Made by a program: the position numbers and the translations under genes
Origin: Venturia oleaginea
Taxonomy: Eukaryota; Ascomycota; Dothideomycetes; Venturiales; Venturiaceae
Length of the DNA stretch: 64,000 nt
NCBI GenBank assembly: GCA_013176395.1
Contig: JABMLP010000010.1
Coordinates: forward strand, 496,001 to 560,000
Reading direction: 5' to 3'
The notes under the pieces: generated by a model
The model's database searches: none
What the model was told of the DNA's origin: nothing
What the model saw: the letters and a program-made list of their open reading frames with translations, nothing else
In this document: one piece after another, positions 22,831-33,333 of the stretch
How positions within the stretch are numbered: position 1 is the first letter of the stretch
How the letters are laid out: every line of letters starts with the position of its first letter

Positions 22831-23210
22831 CTATGAACCTATGTTCTTTCTGGTTTTAAGATAACATCTGGTGCCTTTTGCTGGTCCAGGCAGCAGGCCC
22901 ATTTCAATCGTGGGAGTACAGATGAAGGGTTTGCAACATGGCGTCCCCATTTGACAGTAGTTCAGATAACATTCTGGAGCGACTTCTGTTAGTATTGGTT
23001 TTCAGAGGAGGAGCACTTTGTTTCGGTCACTCACCACCTTGATGGTTGCAAAATGGTTCGGCGCGCTTCTGGAAAAGATAGGGCACCTCTGTTCGGTCTG
23101 TTCTTTATTGTTAACCAGACATTATGATGGTAGGGACTTTGCTATACCATACCTTCAGGAACCAAGGCTGTAGCCACGGTGATAAGGAAGAGTATGGCGT
23201 GAAATCTCAT
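22831..23210 (-). CDS. Small secreted cysteine-rich peptide with pro-region (effector-like candidate)
   Basis: Three exons on the minus strand, 23210-23153, 23097-23035 and 22985-22831, give 91 residues with consistent phases. Residues 1-19 form a signal peptide (MRFHAILFLITVATALVPE). A short pro-segment ends in the dibasic QKR-A, a Kex2-type site at about 31-34. The mature part has seven Cys: C-x9-C-x4-C-x5-CC-x4-C-x15-C, with the core ECYLNYCQMGTPCCKPFIC. The adjacent Cys pair and spacing resemble an inhibitor-cystine-knot fold, but one Cys is unpaired, so the fold is uncertain. Donor GTGAGT and the CTAACAG acceptor support the second intron. Such peptides are often host-interaction or antimicrobial proteins; the role here is unknown. 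I recognise no named family. Confidence 0.72.
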
Positions 23211-24210
23211 GATTAGGTTTCGCAATGTTGTCAGGGTCTTGGAATCGTTGCTGTCGATAGCAGAGGAATAAGTCCAGAATTTAACATGCTTGAGGAAATA
23301 GGAAGGGAGGCGACTGTATACACGCCATGTAAATTCCTCGGTCAATCTGTAGTACACTCCATGCAGATATTTCCCTGTATGCTTTTTCCAATCGGGCGTG
23401 GTTAACTGTTGGTTGCGGATGTGTAATAATAGTATTTTGCAATTGTACAGCCGTGTTCCAAAGTAACGGATGAATTCTCGTCACTCTATCTGCTGATGAA
23501 GCTCATTACAAGTGGCTCACAGCTCGTGACAAAGTTTGTTCTCGGTATAGCTTCATTTTTCATGTGAATGTATCGTCCAACTCCTGCCTGACCGCGAATA
23601 TCCGCGCCGTAATGGCGGCTATAGCTACAAGTCGGCTACCTTTCCGGATACTGCACCCCTCAAGGACCTTATTGGACGGGGCTCGTGCTCGGAATCTTCC
23701 GAGATTCAACACGCTGCTTGTATCTTACTGTCAAAACTCCCCAACCACAAATTCTGAGTATATTGATTCTTTGGAGAGCCTGGGAGAGCCTGGAGCGTGA
23801 AAATAGCTAGCCTGGATATATCGACTCTAATTCGAAGCCCTAGGCGTGTAACTTCATCGCTACTGATAGAAAAGACAGTTGGAGTTCAGCAGGTGGTGAG
23901 GCTACGGCGGAGCGACTTTTATCCGAATTCTCGGCTATAGATCTGGTCACAGGTGGTGGCCTCTGCACACTTCTCGGCCAGATTTTGGCCTCCGATCCTA
24001 GGTCTTCTGAGCCCAAACATCGGAACAATTATATAGAGCTCCTTGCGACGCTGAACACTCTCTACATCATCGCATAGCCTCAGCGCCCTGTATATCAATC
24101 ACTCAGAACATCAAAATGAAGCTCGTCGCTGTTCGCCATTTTCTCTTCTACCAGAACCATTGAGTATCACTCGAACTGCTTGATACAACCCCACCTTTGC
24201 ACAAGTAGCT
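23211..24210. other. Spacer with a promoter-like element
   Basis: No gene is seen. A TATATAGAG motif near 24030, followed by an ATG (24117) opening a 15-codon frame, MKLVAVRHFLFYQNH, lies upstream of the next open frame and could be a TATA box with an upstream ORF. Confidence 0.35.
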
Positions 24211-24893
24211 ATGGACTTCTCTTCTCATGACAGTCCTTTCTCCGATCAGTACATTGACCCCTCTTTGCTTACCAGCTTCACGCTATGCGGTGCCTACTCA
24301 TCGTCTCTCGGCGGCAGCATTGACTATACAAGCTTCAGTAACGAAAACCATCAGATCAAGTTTGGTAATCCGGAGAACACCACTGATGATCTGGAAGTAG
24401 GTCGCACTACGACTCAAGCCTACAAGAGTTGTCCTGGTCGGATGAAAGCTTCCCGTCTGTGGTCTATCCATCTCCCAAGGAGCTCGCCAACAGCTCTTAC
24501 AGCACTAGCCTCGCATCAACCACAAGAAGCAGGCATTGAACGGTACAATGGTTGCACAATGGTCCATACAGGTTGGTTCTCGATGCTCGCAAAATCTATG
24601 GACGTTATGAATCGATCACTAGATACTTTGCAGACATTTCCCTTATCTTTGACCTCCCACGCATGACTCATCCCATAAAGTCTGTCTTGCGCAGATGCGC
24701 GACCAACTTTCTGCCTGAATCTACCGATTTGCCTGTGCCATGCCATGACGCTCTTAGCGACCCCTGTTCGAATATCGATACTTTAAATAGTGGTAATGGG
24801 CTCGTCCGTTATGGCAATTCACGGAATACAGCAGAAAGCTCGACATCTCAAGAAGTTCTTCTTTTCTATGCCCCCGGCGGAGCCGTTTGGTGA
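24211..24893 (+). pseudogene. Unrecognised Ser-rich protein gene with frameshift and stop
   Basis: ATG 24211 opens MDFSSHDSPFSDQYIDPSLL and reads well to about 24385. The protein-like signal then continues one frame over (HYDSSLQELSWSDESFP, then ELANSSYSTSLASTTRSRH). It meets a TGA at about 24537-24539 and goes on in the same frame (TVQWLHNGPYRLVLDARKIYGRYESITRYF) to TGA 24893. No splice site repairs the shift. The acidic Ser-rich start could be a transcription-factor-like activation region, but no DNA-binding motif is visible. The first frame itself stays open to 24666, so an intact 151-residue protein cannot be excluded. Confidence 0.4.
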
Positions 24894-26671
24894 GAACCGA
24901 GATAGATGTACGCTGGATCTGTTTGTATTCCTATTGGACCAAGGCGGCACGTTTTCTGGTTCGCATCCAAGAGAGTATCAGAGGATTTGACATTGATAGT
25001 ACCACAGCGGTTGACTACCATGTCTAGCAGCTCGACATGTACATCGATCATGCTTCGCCTTTTCCCCTTCTTCCTTTTTTTGGTTTCACTCACAACGGGA
25101 CTTCCACGCTCCGAACTATTCATCTTCCTGGGTGCGTATCCGAAGACTTCGAGAAGAATACTGAGCAGGACTGAGATTGGAAACCAGGTTTTGTATTTTC
25201 ACCATCATTAAAGGGGATGTCGAAACTGAGTGATGCTTTGATCGTGGACTTCGAGGGATCTTAAGCGAATGGCTTTTTTCTCCAGACCAGTTACGTTTTC
25301 TGGAGCTGAAGACGGGAAGCGGGATCTTTTGATGCCCAGGTAAAGGCAAGGGTGTTGCCGTTGATGTTGCGAATGAGAGAATTTGAGCTTTCAATGTTTA
25401 TCCTATTGCAAATTACTAGTTTGTTTGCTCAAAAAGGAAAGATATACATGGTCATGTGATTCCGGGGCAAGGAGATTTTCTGTCGCGAAGCCGCAGCTTC
25501 ATCCATCAGCAACAACGGCCCTTCGCCCAACCTACCGTGTCGTTCAATATCCCTCACGAGCTCAATGTCTGCGCTTCATTATGGATCGAGGAGACCTTGT
25601 ATCCAGATCATATGCTGACACTGGGTTGATGAGGGATACCATACTGCCCTTGATAGTTTGGGCTTCTATCTTGAATATCACATCGACACAATTGATTGTG
25701 TTCATATCCACAGTATGAAGATCAGCACAAGGTACAAGCTCCTCGACTTTCACCTCACTCGATCTCGCGGCCTTATCGCCTCAAATTCACAAGACTCGAA
25801 ACAGATGCTATGACAACAACGGCGGCTTTTCCATCTACGAAGATATCTCTTTCATCGAATATAGGCGTGTCTGCTATGCCTAGTATGTCTTTTATCCTCA
25901 ACTAACCAGGAGTCTCGAGAAAGAGGTATTGTCGAACCAAGGTTGATCTGCCGCTTTTCTAGATCACGCGCGTCGCAATCTTTCATGTCCAGCGCGAGTC
26001 GCAAGCCCTTCCGAGATTTTCTGACTAAAATCATGGAGAGATGAAGGTCTTATTAGATGATATTGATTGCAAGTATCTTACAATCTATCACTGCTCTTGT
26101 TCTATACCAAAGATCAAAAGAGAGGACTTTGACGTGGCTTCGACTAACGTTCTGGAAAGCTGTATATGCTTGAATGTAGTTGATATTCCTTACAGCTACG
26201 TCAAACAGACAGGGATGGGATTGATCAGCCTTTTCAGGCAGCCTCAATGGCAACAACACTGCCATTGACAATTCTACAGACTACCTGGGCGTCTTGACAC
26301 GCGATAGAATGAACGGACAGGGAACCTCGCTTTTCACTTCGCTTATCTCCGAACCTGTAAAGAGGATGGCCCTACTTCGGAGAGACTTCATCCCGATGAA
26401 GGGATTCGCAGCTACATTGGCGTGATTGGGAAGTCTGGGAAGTGGTGGATTGACCTTGGCGAACATCAACCAGTAATCGCGTTGGCATATATTGCAAGCC
26501 CTCTGTCCACCGATAAGGCAAGCTCCGGTATCATCATGCCTCGAGCCTGAGGCCTTAGAATGTAAAGTGACACGGCATGTATACATAGTATTATCGACGG
26601 TTTGAAAATGTTATTCTGGAATGCGCTGTCTACTTACATAAGTTTTCCACTCCCAATCGGTCTCTGCCAAC
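24894..26671. other. 1.8-kb gene-poor spacer
   Basis: The only item of note is a plus-strand frame from ATG 25020 (a second ATG at 25050) with a signal-peptide-like start, MLRLFPFFLFLVSLTTG, and only about 36 residues after it. It has no Cys pattern and I would not call it a gene. Confidence 0.4.
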
Positions 26672-28795
26672 ATGAGGTTTCAGCCTTTTTTCCAGGTTTT
26701 CCTTCTCACCTCCGTTGCTCTAGCCCAGAAAAAGCGTATAGAGCACGGCCTCCTTGGGTACGGCATCGATGCACTCAACCCAGCTTGTGCTTTCGCTTGT
26801 CGCGAGTCCATTTCTGGCGCCACGCTCAGTTGTTCGGAAGCTGGGGCGTCCACAGCTGACAAGGTCTCGACAAACGCCCAATGCTACGCTTCAGACGATG
26901 CTTTTTTGCAGACACTGGCATGGTGTATGCAGTCCCACTGCAAAGATGTATCCAACTGGAAGCTTGAGAAATTTTGGAATGAGAATGTGGCCGGCTCATA
27001 CAAAACCCAGCCGGAGCCGAGATACTCCTACCAACAAGCTTTAGAAAAAATCAGCAGCCCCCCAACCGCTCTGTCCAATGGAACAGGATCTTTGAATGAA
27101 ACCAGTGTGGTCTATGAGGGTGTTTGGTTTGCAAATTATGTCACCGACACTGACTTTATGTATCGAGAAACCTTACAAGAGCTCTATGGGTAAGTTGGAT
27201 TCTTCCAGGCGAAAAACTAGATCCTAATCAATAACAGCCTTGTCATTTTTCTTTGTGGGGCAATCATCCCCATCGCCTTCTCCCTACTGCGATTTGTACC
27301 ATTTCCTGGGTCATTGCGCACCCGAATCAACGCTCTGGTCATTGACACGCCGCTTTTTGGCACGAAACACGACCGACCAGTATTCTTTGGCCTTGTTCGC
27401 ATGCCGAAACGAGGTCAGGCACTGTTTATCTTCTATTTGACTGTGATCAACGTTGTGTTCTCCGCTATTCATCACGAATACATCACCCCAAACTCGTGGC
27501 ACCTTGGGAACAAGGAGCGCTGGATGGCCGTAATGATCTCCAACCGCATTGGACTGCTCAGTTTCGCGAATTTGCCATTATTGTTTCTCTATGCGGGACG
27601 TAACAACATCCTCCTGTGGATCACGGACTGGTCCCACTCGACATTCCTTCTATTGCATAGATGGGTCGCAGCAATTGCAACAGTTCAAGCCACTTTGCAT
27701 AGTGTCATCTACTTGTATGACTACAGCAAACGAGGAAAGCATAATGCGGAAGCCAAGAAACCTTACTGGTACTGGGGAGTTATCGCCACTCTGGGAATGC
27801 TACTGCTTTTCCCGACGTCGGCCCTACCTATTCGACGAAAAATGTACGAGGTGTTCCTTGCGTGGCATGTCGCCATATCCATTTTGATCGTTGCGGCCTG
27901 CTACTGGCATATAGTCTTTCGCTTCCAACATCAATGGGGCTATGAGACATGGATCTACGTCTGTATCGCTATCTGGGGCTTCGACCGAGCTTTCCGTGTC
28001 CTTCGGCTCTTGCGATTCGGAGTCAAAACGGCCGAAATTACTACCATCGATGATGAGTATGTTCGTATCACCGTTCCTGGTCTCTCTACTACCGGTCACG
28101 CGTATCTCTATTTTCCGACGCTCACTTGGCGAGTCTGGGAAAACCATCCGTTTTCTATAGCCTCCCATCTCCTCCAACCTTCCAGCTCACCGTCCGCCGG
28201 GAGTGCAACAGATTCAGATTCAAGTCCCGACATGGAGAAACAGCCACTTGAGATTTCAACTTCAGTTCATGAATCTTCCACCAACACGACTACCAAGAGC
28301 CCGCCCAGATCTGGTATCACCTTCTATGTCCGCATAGGCAAAGGATTGACCAGGCTTCTGCGCGGACGCACATCGTTGCTCATTCTCATCGAGGCTGGGT
28401 ACTCATCTCACTCACCAATCGCTGAGCCACTTTACAAATCGCCCACGCTGATCGCTATTGCTGGAGGTGTCGGTATTACAGCCGTATTACCGCATTCACG
28501 CACCCACCCTGGCTATTCCAAGCTGTATTGGGGATGCAGAACATCAGCCCTCGTTGACGATCTCAAGAGAACGGGAGCGCTGTCTGGCATTGAATATGAG
28601 CTATCGATAGGTAAACGGTTGCCTATCGTGGAGATTCTGGACCAAGAGCTGGGGAAGGATGCCAAAGGGGAAGTCTGCGTATTAGTTTCTGGACCGGCCG
28701 CCATGATCGATGGGGTGAGGAATACTGTCAAGGATATTGTGAGAAGGAAGAACGGGATTCAGGTGAGACTTGAGGTGGAAGCCTTTAGCTGGTAG
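26672..28795 (+). CDS. Ferric-chelate reductase (FRE family metalloreductase)
   Basis: Two exons, 26672-27189 and 27238-28795, give 691 residues. A signal peptide (1-18) leads an extracellular Cys-bearing segment (ACAFACRESISGATLSC, AWCMQSHCKD). The ferric-reductase membrane domain has paired haem-binding His at about 313/327 (LLLHRWVAA…LHSVIY) and 382/396 (AWHVAIS…YWHIVF). Next come the FAD motif HPFSIAS (about 475) and the NAD(P) motif GGVGIT (about 582). A Ser/Thr-rich insert of about 45 residues separates the FAD and NAD parts. It would move electrons from cytosolic NADPH to extracellular Fe(III) or Cu(II) for uptake. No siderophore or permease gene is adjacent. Confidence 0.95.
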
Positions 28796-29636
28796 TAGAA
28801 TTGTTCAACTACTTTGAAAGTGGCTTTTCGTCGCTAGCCCGATCGACCCGCCTGCATGAAAGCGAACCTACAAGAGATCCAGCGTACTCACCATCTAACT
28901 TTGCACTTAGCTTCCAGCATCTGTCAGTCTCTGGCTTCATCCATCTCTTCACTTCCCCACATACAGTTACGATCAGACTCACCGACTGCTTTGATCACTA
29001 TCAGAATCGTCTTCTCATATCAGACCTACCAGCGCACAATGGAGTTCGACAAAATCGTCATCAACTGCCTCACACTCCTCATATAGACTGTTCACAAAGT
29101 CGAGCCCGCTAGGAGTTCATAGGTAAGTCACACTTTACTTACGGTTTCACTGACTGCTCTTTTTCACACTGACTTCTCCAACAAAAGCACATTTTTACCA
29201 ATTCGAAAACTGGATCTTTCTTCCTGAGCGCAGACATCCGAATTTGTGGCAATGCGTGAGTCTTTGTCCTTCTTTATATCTTTCCACGTCGCAGCTGAAC
29301 ATTTGCAGTTTTTTGTGTGATCCACGTGATCACTCGGCGATCGATGTCGATTTAGAGGCTGTCTATTTTGTGGTTTGATTAAGATGTGCTTGGAGTCAGA
29401 TAACTGAAGTCCAAGTTTATTTACAGTACAGTCATCTCGCTTCGCAAAGGCCGTAACAAATACGCGCTGCCGCGAAGGAGAACTCGGAAAGCAAGTAATC
29501 AATTTTGCAACCAATCAAGACCAAGCAAAATCTCAGCCTAGCAAAATACACACCTCTTCTCTACACGACACCTTCCCACATATCTCTCCACGCTCGTTTA
29601 TTCCCGCCTCAATCGAAGCCCAAATTCCTTCCCACA
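28796..29636. other. Spacer, no gene seen
   Basis: 3' region of the reductase and about 0.7 kb of sequence with only short frames and C/A-rich low complexity near its right end. Confidence 0.5.
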
Positions 29637-30751
29637 ATGGAACCCCTCCCAATTCTCACTCCATTTCTCCTCGCAACAGCCTCACCAACCCCCACCAAAA
29701 GATAAACCCCTAACAACACCCCCCTCAGCATTCAACACCGGAACAAAAGACCTCCACAAAAACAGAGATTGATAACTCAAGCGGCACCCAACGTTACTAA
29801 AACACATCACTCGTGCGCCTGCCGCGCAGATATAAAGTTACCAGTCATAACATGGGCAAACGATCTCAGCACAGCAACAGGAACATTCTTTACACTTTCC
29901 TCATGCAAGTGTTGAGTCGCGAGTTCCTTTTTATTTCGAACGGAGCCCCAGCTCCCGCTGCTTCGACTCCAGCTGTGGTATGGCGCCGAGTAGGTGGGCA
30001 GCACACGAACATTCATTTCTCTCACTGGTACCTAGTCTATAAATGTCACTAACGGTATCTAAACCGCAACAGATCAACCCGACGCCGTGAAATCAGTCCT
30101 TCACACCGATAAAACGGTGGAATTTGGGAACGTGCATGTCGAGAATGAGTATTGCTACGGCGGGGCAGAGCTGTGCTGGGATTTTATATGTGTGGCATTC
30201 TCCGCGGTATTGATGGGAAGTGTGAAATGCCGATGATGGGTTTGGTGAGGTATAGCGTATACGGCGTCCCTTGCGGAGCCGAGGATGAAAGCTACCGTGT
30301 TGTTTAAAAGTGAGTATATCGATCGAACGGCGAAGAATCTTGCACTTTTGAGAGAAGTCGAAGAGTTGTGTTGTGGATTTTTTGGGCGATGTTACTGGCA
30401 TGTTGCTCATCATTTTTTATTAGAGGAATTGGCTGACTTTGGGCAGATGTCGGTTGGGGTAACGTGAGTTCTCACTCAGCAACGACGTGAGAATTATGCC
30501 TGAAATTAATCACAGCACAGCAGGGTCGAGATGATTACGGCATGCGCCCAGAAGACTTACCGGCATTATACGCAAACGTCGACATTGGACATCTCGGTGG
30601 ATTCTTCGAGAAACAAGGAGGTGTCGATGGCAGAATTGCTATGCCCCACTTCAAGTACATTTTGAATAAAGACCGAGCGGCAAAGTCCATGTTTGTTAAT
30701 AACGCGTTTGCAAATGATGGGTGGAACATCACCACCAAGAATTGGAAGTGA
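29637..30751 (+). pseudogene. Secreted alpha/beta-hydrolase relic
   Basis: Scattered pieces in family order on the plus strand. ATG 29637 opens a signal-like MEPLPILTPFLLATASPTP. Then comes IKLPVITWANDLSTATGTFFTL, matching the PVI.W.NG..S..GTFF start of the hydrolase fold. One frame over is EFLFISNGAPAPA (usually YLVIANGAPG). Next is the nucleophile elbow ATAGQSCAGILYVWHSPR (GxSxG-like GQSCAG) followed by stops. The last part, 30541-30751, has LYANVDIGHLGGFFEKQGG (the His region) and ends DGWNITTKNW. At least one frameshift and several stops disable it. The order and motifs make the family assignment fairly safe although the gene is dead. Confidence 0.72.
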
Positions 30752-30936
30752 GGCCTGAATCAAGAAATGCAAGTGCTTGTTATTCCCATCCCGAGATCGC
30801 TTCCCAAAAAAAAGGTCAGTAGAAAGAAGAACGCCAGGACTCTGCTCAGTCTAAGTGATGGATCATAAAAGACCGTAAAAATCGTCTCAAAGAAAAGAAA
30901 AAAAAAGGAATCAAATTTCCAAACCCCACTTCCAAA

Positions 30937-31473
30937 CTAATCCTCATCACTATCCTCCTGGAGCGGTCCAAACCCCACAGGATTCTGTCCAAGAACATAC
31001 AAATGCTGCATCTCATTCTTCTTTCTCTTATTCTTCACCCACTTGCCCAATTTGTTCAAATCGACCGTCGCAATGTAAACCTTGGCTGTATTCCTCGACG
31101 CGCTGTTCCTTCGACTATTCGGCGTCGATTCGTTTCGGTTCATGGCGGATTTCGGTTGTGGTAACTCCATGAAGACGGAGACCTTGAGATCTGTACCGCC
31201 AATGTGGACTTTGACGTATGTCTCATTTTCTTGGTTCGGTGTCAGTCAATTGAGAAAGGATAAATGGGCCGATAAGAGCTTACCTTTCAATTTCCTACGA
31301 TCTTCGCAAAAGAGTCTTTTCTCGAGAGGGTCGTAGACTACAACATCGTTCTCGTGTTTGGTCTTTCCGCTGTCGGTGAACCAACTGAATACTGAGGAGC
31401 TGTTTGAAGCCATCGAGTCGTTGGTCCCTCTCCGTCTGATGGAGCCCGGGGCATTGTGGTTGCCAGAAGGCAT
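30937..31473 (-). CDS. Small basic protein of unknown function
   Basis: Two exons, 31473-31284 and 31229-30937, join in frame (…DRRKLK / ENETYVKVHIGG) for 160 residues. The start MPSGNHNAPGSIRRRG is basic and Ser/Asn-rich. A compact middle (SWFTDSGKTKHENDVVVYDPLEKRLF; TDLKVSVFMELPQP) and a Lys-rich end (LGKWVKNKRKKNEMQHLYVLG) finish with acidic EDSDED. The conserved-looking core and clean intron (GTAAGC...CCAAG) support a real gene. I do not recognise the family. Nothing membrane-spanning or secretory is visible. Confidence 0.8.
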
Positions 31474-32123
31474 GGCTGTCTGGACATATATCTCTTATAC
31501 TACGTGCTTTCTGATGAATGTTTGACGTTGCTAAGAGTTGATTGGTAGATTCTGGTCAACAGATGAACGTCACACTGCTATTTAGATGCCCTAAATGCTG
31601 TTCATGGTTAAAGAGACGCCCGAGGTTGGTTTGAGAAATGGAAAATGAGGATGATGTGTTGGTGGGCGTGCTTGGGTTATGATGAAACATTAACGGGGTC
31701 ACAACGTGGTTTTGAAATATTGGAGAGGCGGACCAAAGAGAGACCAGATTGGCTGGGTGAGCATACAGTCACCCGGGCGCAGCTTCAGAAGAACCTTGCC
31801 GACGACAGTGAGCAAGGATTTGCCTCTGAGTCGTCGCCCCCGATTAGATGGGTCCGAAGGCACAGTCAACTGAACCCGAACAGAGAAGACTTGCTAGTTC
31901 AATCTGAAACTTTGTCAGATTTAGCACAAGCTCCAACTTCGACTCATAGTGTTCGCGCAAAGGTTGAAGAGCAGAATCAGGACCAGTTGGGTCAGGCGGT
32001 CCGCTCGTGATGATCCCATCAACCATAGCTTATCTTCATGCGGGAATCTGTAGAGTATATTTCCACGAACCATAAGGCGTAAAATCAAGAGTAGGCTGTT
32101 CTGGTTAGCTGATATGCATTTGT
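31474..32123. other. Spacer with one unsupported ORF
   Basis: A plus-strand ATG frame, 31645-32010 (121 codons), is hydrophilic, lacks motifs, and has no similar codon bias on its flanks. It is left uncalled. Confidence 0.35.
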
Positions 32124-32590
32124 GATGATATTGAGCGAATGAGAACAAGAATTATTCACCAACCAACATCAATCAAACCCCTCACTTGGAGTTCTGAGCT
32201 GCGGTCAGCGATGCATCCAACATTAAGCGATTTGGGGGCTGGACAAATTCTGTTGCATTCGGGTCGAAACACACGTAGGTGATCATATTTAGCGAGTGAA
32301 CAAGAAGCATTCACCAACCAACATCAATCAAACCCCTCACTTGGAGTTCTGAGCTGCGGTCAGCGATGCATCCAACATTAAGCGATGTGGGGGCTGGACA
32401 AATTCTGTTGCATTCGGGTCGAAACACACGTAGGTGATCATATTGAGCGAATGAGAACAAGAAGCATTCACCAACCAACATCAATCAAACCCCTCACTTG
32501 GAGTTCTGAGCTGTGGTCAGCGATGCATCCAATATTAAGCGATTTGGGGGCTGGACAAATTCTGTTGCATTCGGGTCGAAACACACGTAG
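32124..32590. repeat. Three-unit tandem repeat, 155-157 bp period
   Basis: Three head-to-tail units start at 32124, 32281 and 32436. Each contains TCACCAACCAACATCAATCA, then CCCCTCACTTGGAGTTCTGA, and ends in GGGTCGAAACACACGTAG. CCCCTCAC falls at 32178, 32333 and 32490. The copies differ by a few substitutions and a short indel (GAATGAGAAC versus GAGTGAAC). No reading frame is maintained, since the period is not a multiple of three. Confidence 0.93.
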
Positions 32591-33136
32591 TTGCTGGACA
32601 AACAAGGAGAAGTTTATCTTTGGTGTCGAGCCTTAGGCTGTAAACGTGCTGTGCAAGGTTGGTTTGGGCCAGTTTCTCGACGCATGGCTACAGGGCAAGG
32701 TCCAGCTGGGTGTGTTCGCGTGGAAGATCATGTACATCAGGACGTCCCGAAAACTTGGCTCGTTTCCTGCCTTCCTTTTCTTCTCGACGTCTGTGGGGGA
32801 CTGGAAGATTATACCATTCGCTGCAGAAGGAATTTTCCATCCTGAATCGCATTGACCGGTCACCATGATTGAATCCGCACCATGTGCACAAGAGTGCCAT
32901 CCCACCTCGTTAAACTTCGAACTTTGCGTCCTTCGGGCTTAAAAGAGGCGGGCGGGACGGGACTTCGCCCAGAAAGCCGCATGAAGGTGAGGACTGTGTG
33001 GTGGATATCTGAGAAGGTGCCGGACTGGTGGTGGGAATGCGGCTCAGGTCTCTCTTCGATTTAAAGCCACGCAACTCCCATACTATGCCTACTCGCGTTC
33101 CAGCAGTCTTCATCCTCATCACTGCCAGTCCAAAAT
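32591..33136. other. Upstream region of the patatin gene
   Basis: Three overlapping plus-strand and two minus-strand open frames occur at 32630-32905, none with a motif. Probably non-coding. Confidence 0.4.
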
Positions 33137-33333
33137 ATGGAAACCAATCCTGGTTCCTCTTCACGTCAAACCACGCCCGTACTCGAATATAACATCACAT
33201 TTCCGAGCGTACATAACAGATCATCACTGCCAGTCCAAAATATGGAAACCAGTCCTGGTTCCTCTTCATGTCAAACCACGCCGGTACTCGAATATAACAG
33301 CACATTTCCGAGCGTACATAAGAGAGCAGCTTC
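33124..33333. repeat. 105-bp tandem duplication in patatin exon 1
   Basis: The block beginning CCAGTCCAAAATATGGAAAC is present twice, with ATGs at 33137 and 33242, so the period is 105 bp or 35 codons. The second ATG is in the same frame and could be an alternative start. Confidence 0.88.

Noticed and set aside
22505..22864. 119-codon plus-strand frame
   Set aside because: Lies antisense to the third exon of the cysteine-rich peptide gene and has no motif; taken as a shadow.
25020..25211. Short frame with a signal-peptide-like start
   Set aside because: Only about 36 residues follow the hydrophobic segment and there is no Cys pattern or splice evidence.
31645..32010. 121-codon ATG frame
   Set aside because: No recognisable motif, no flanking gene structure, hydrophilic and irregular codon use.
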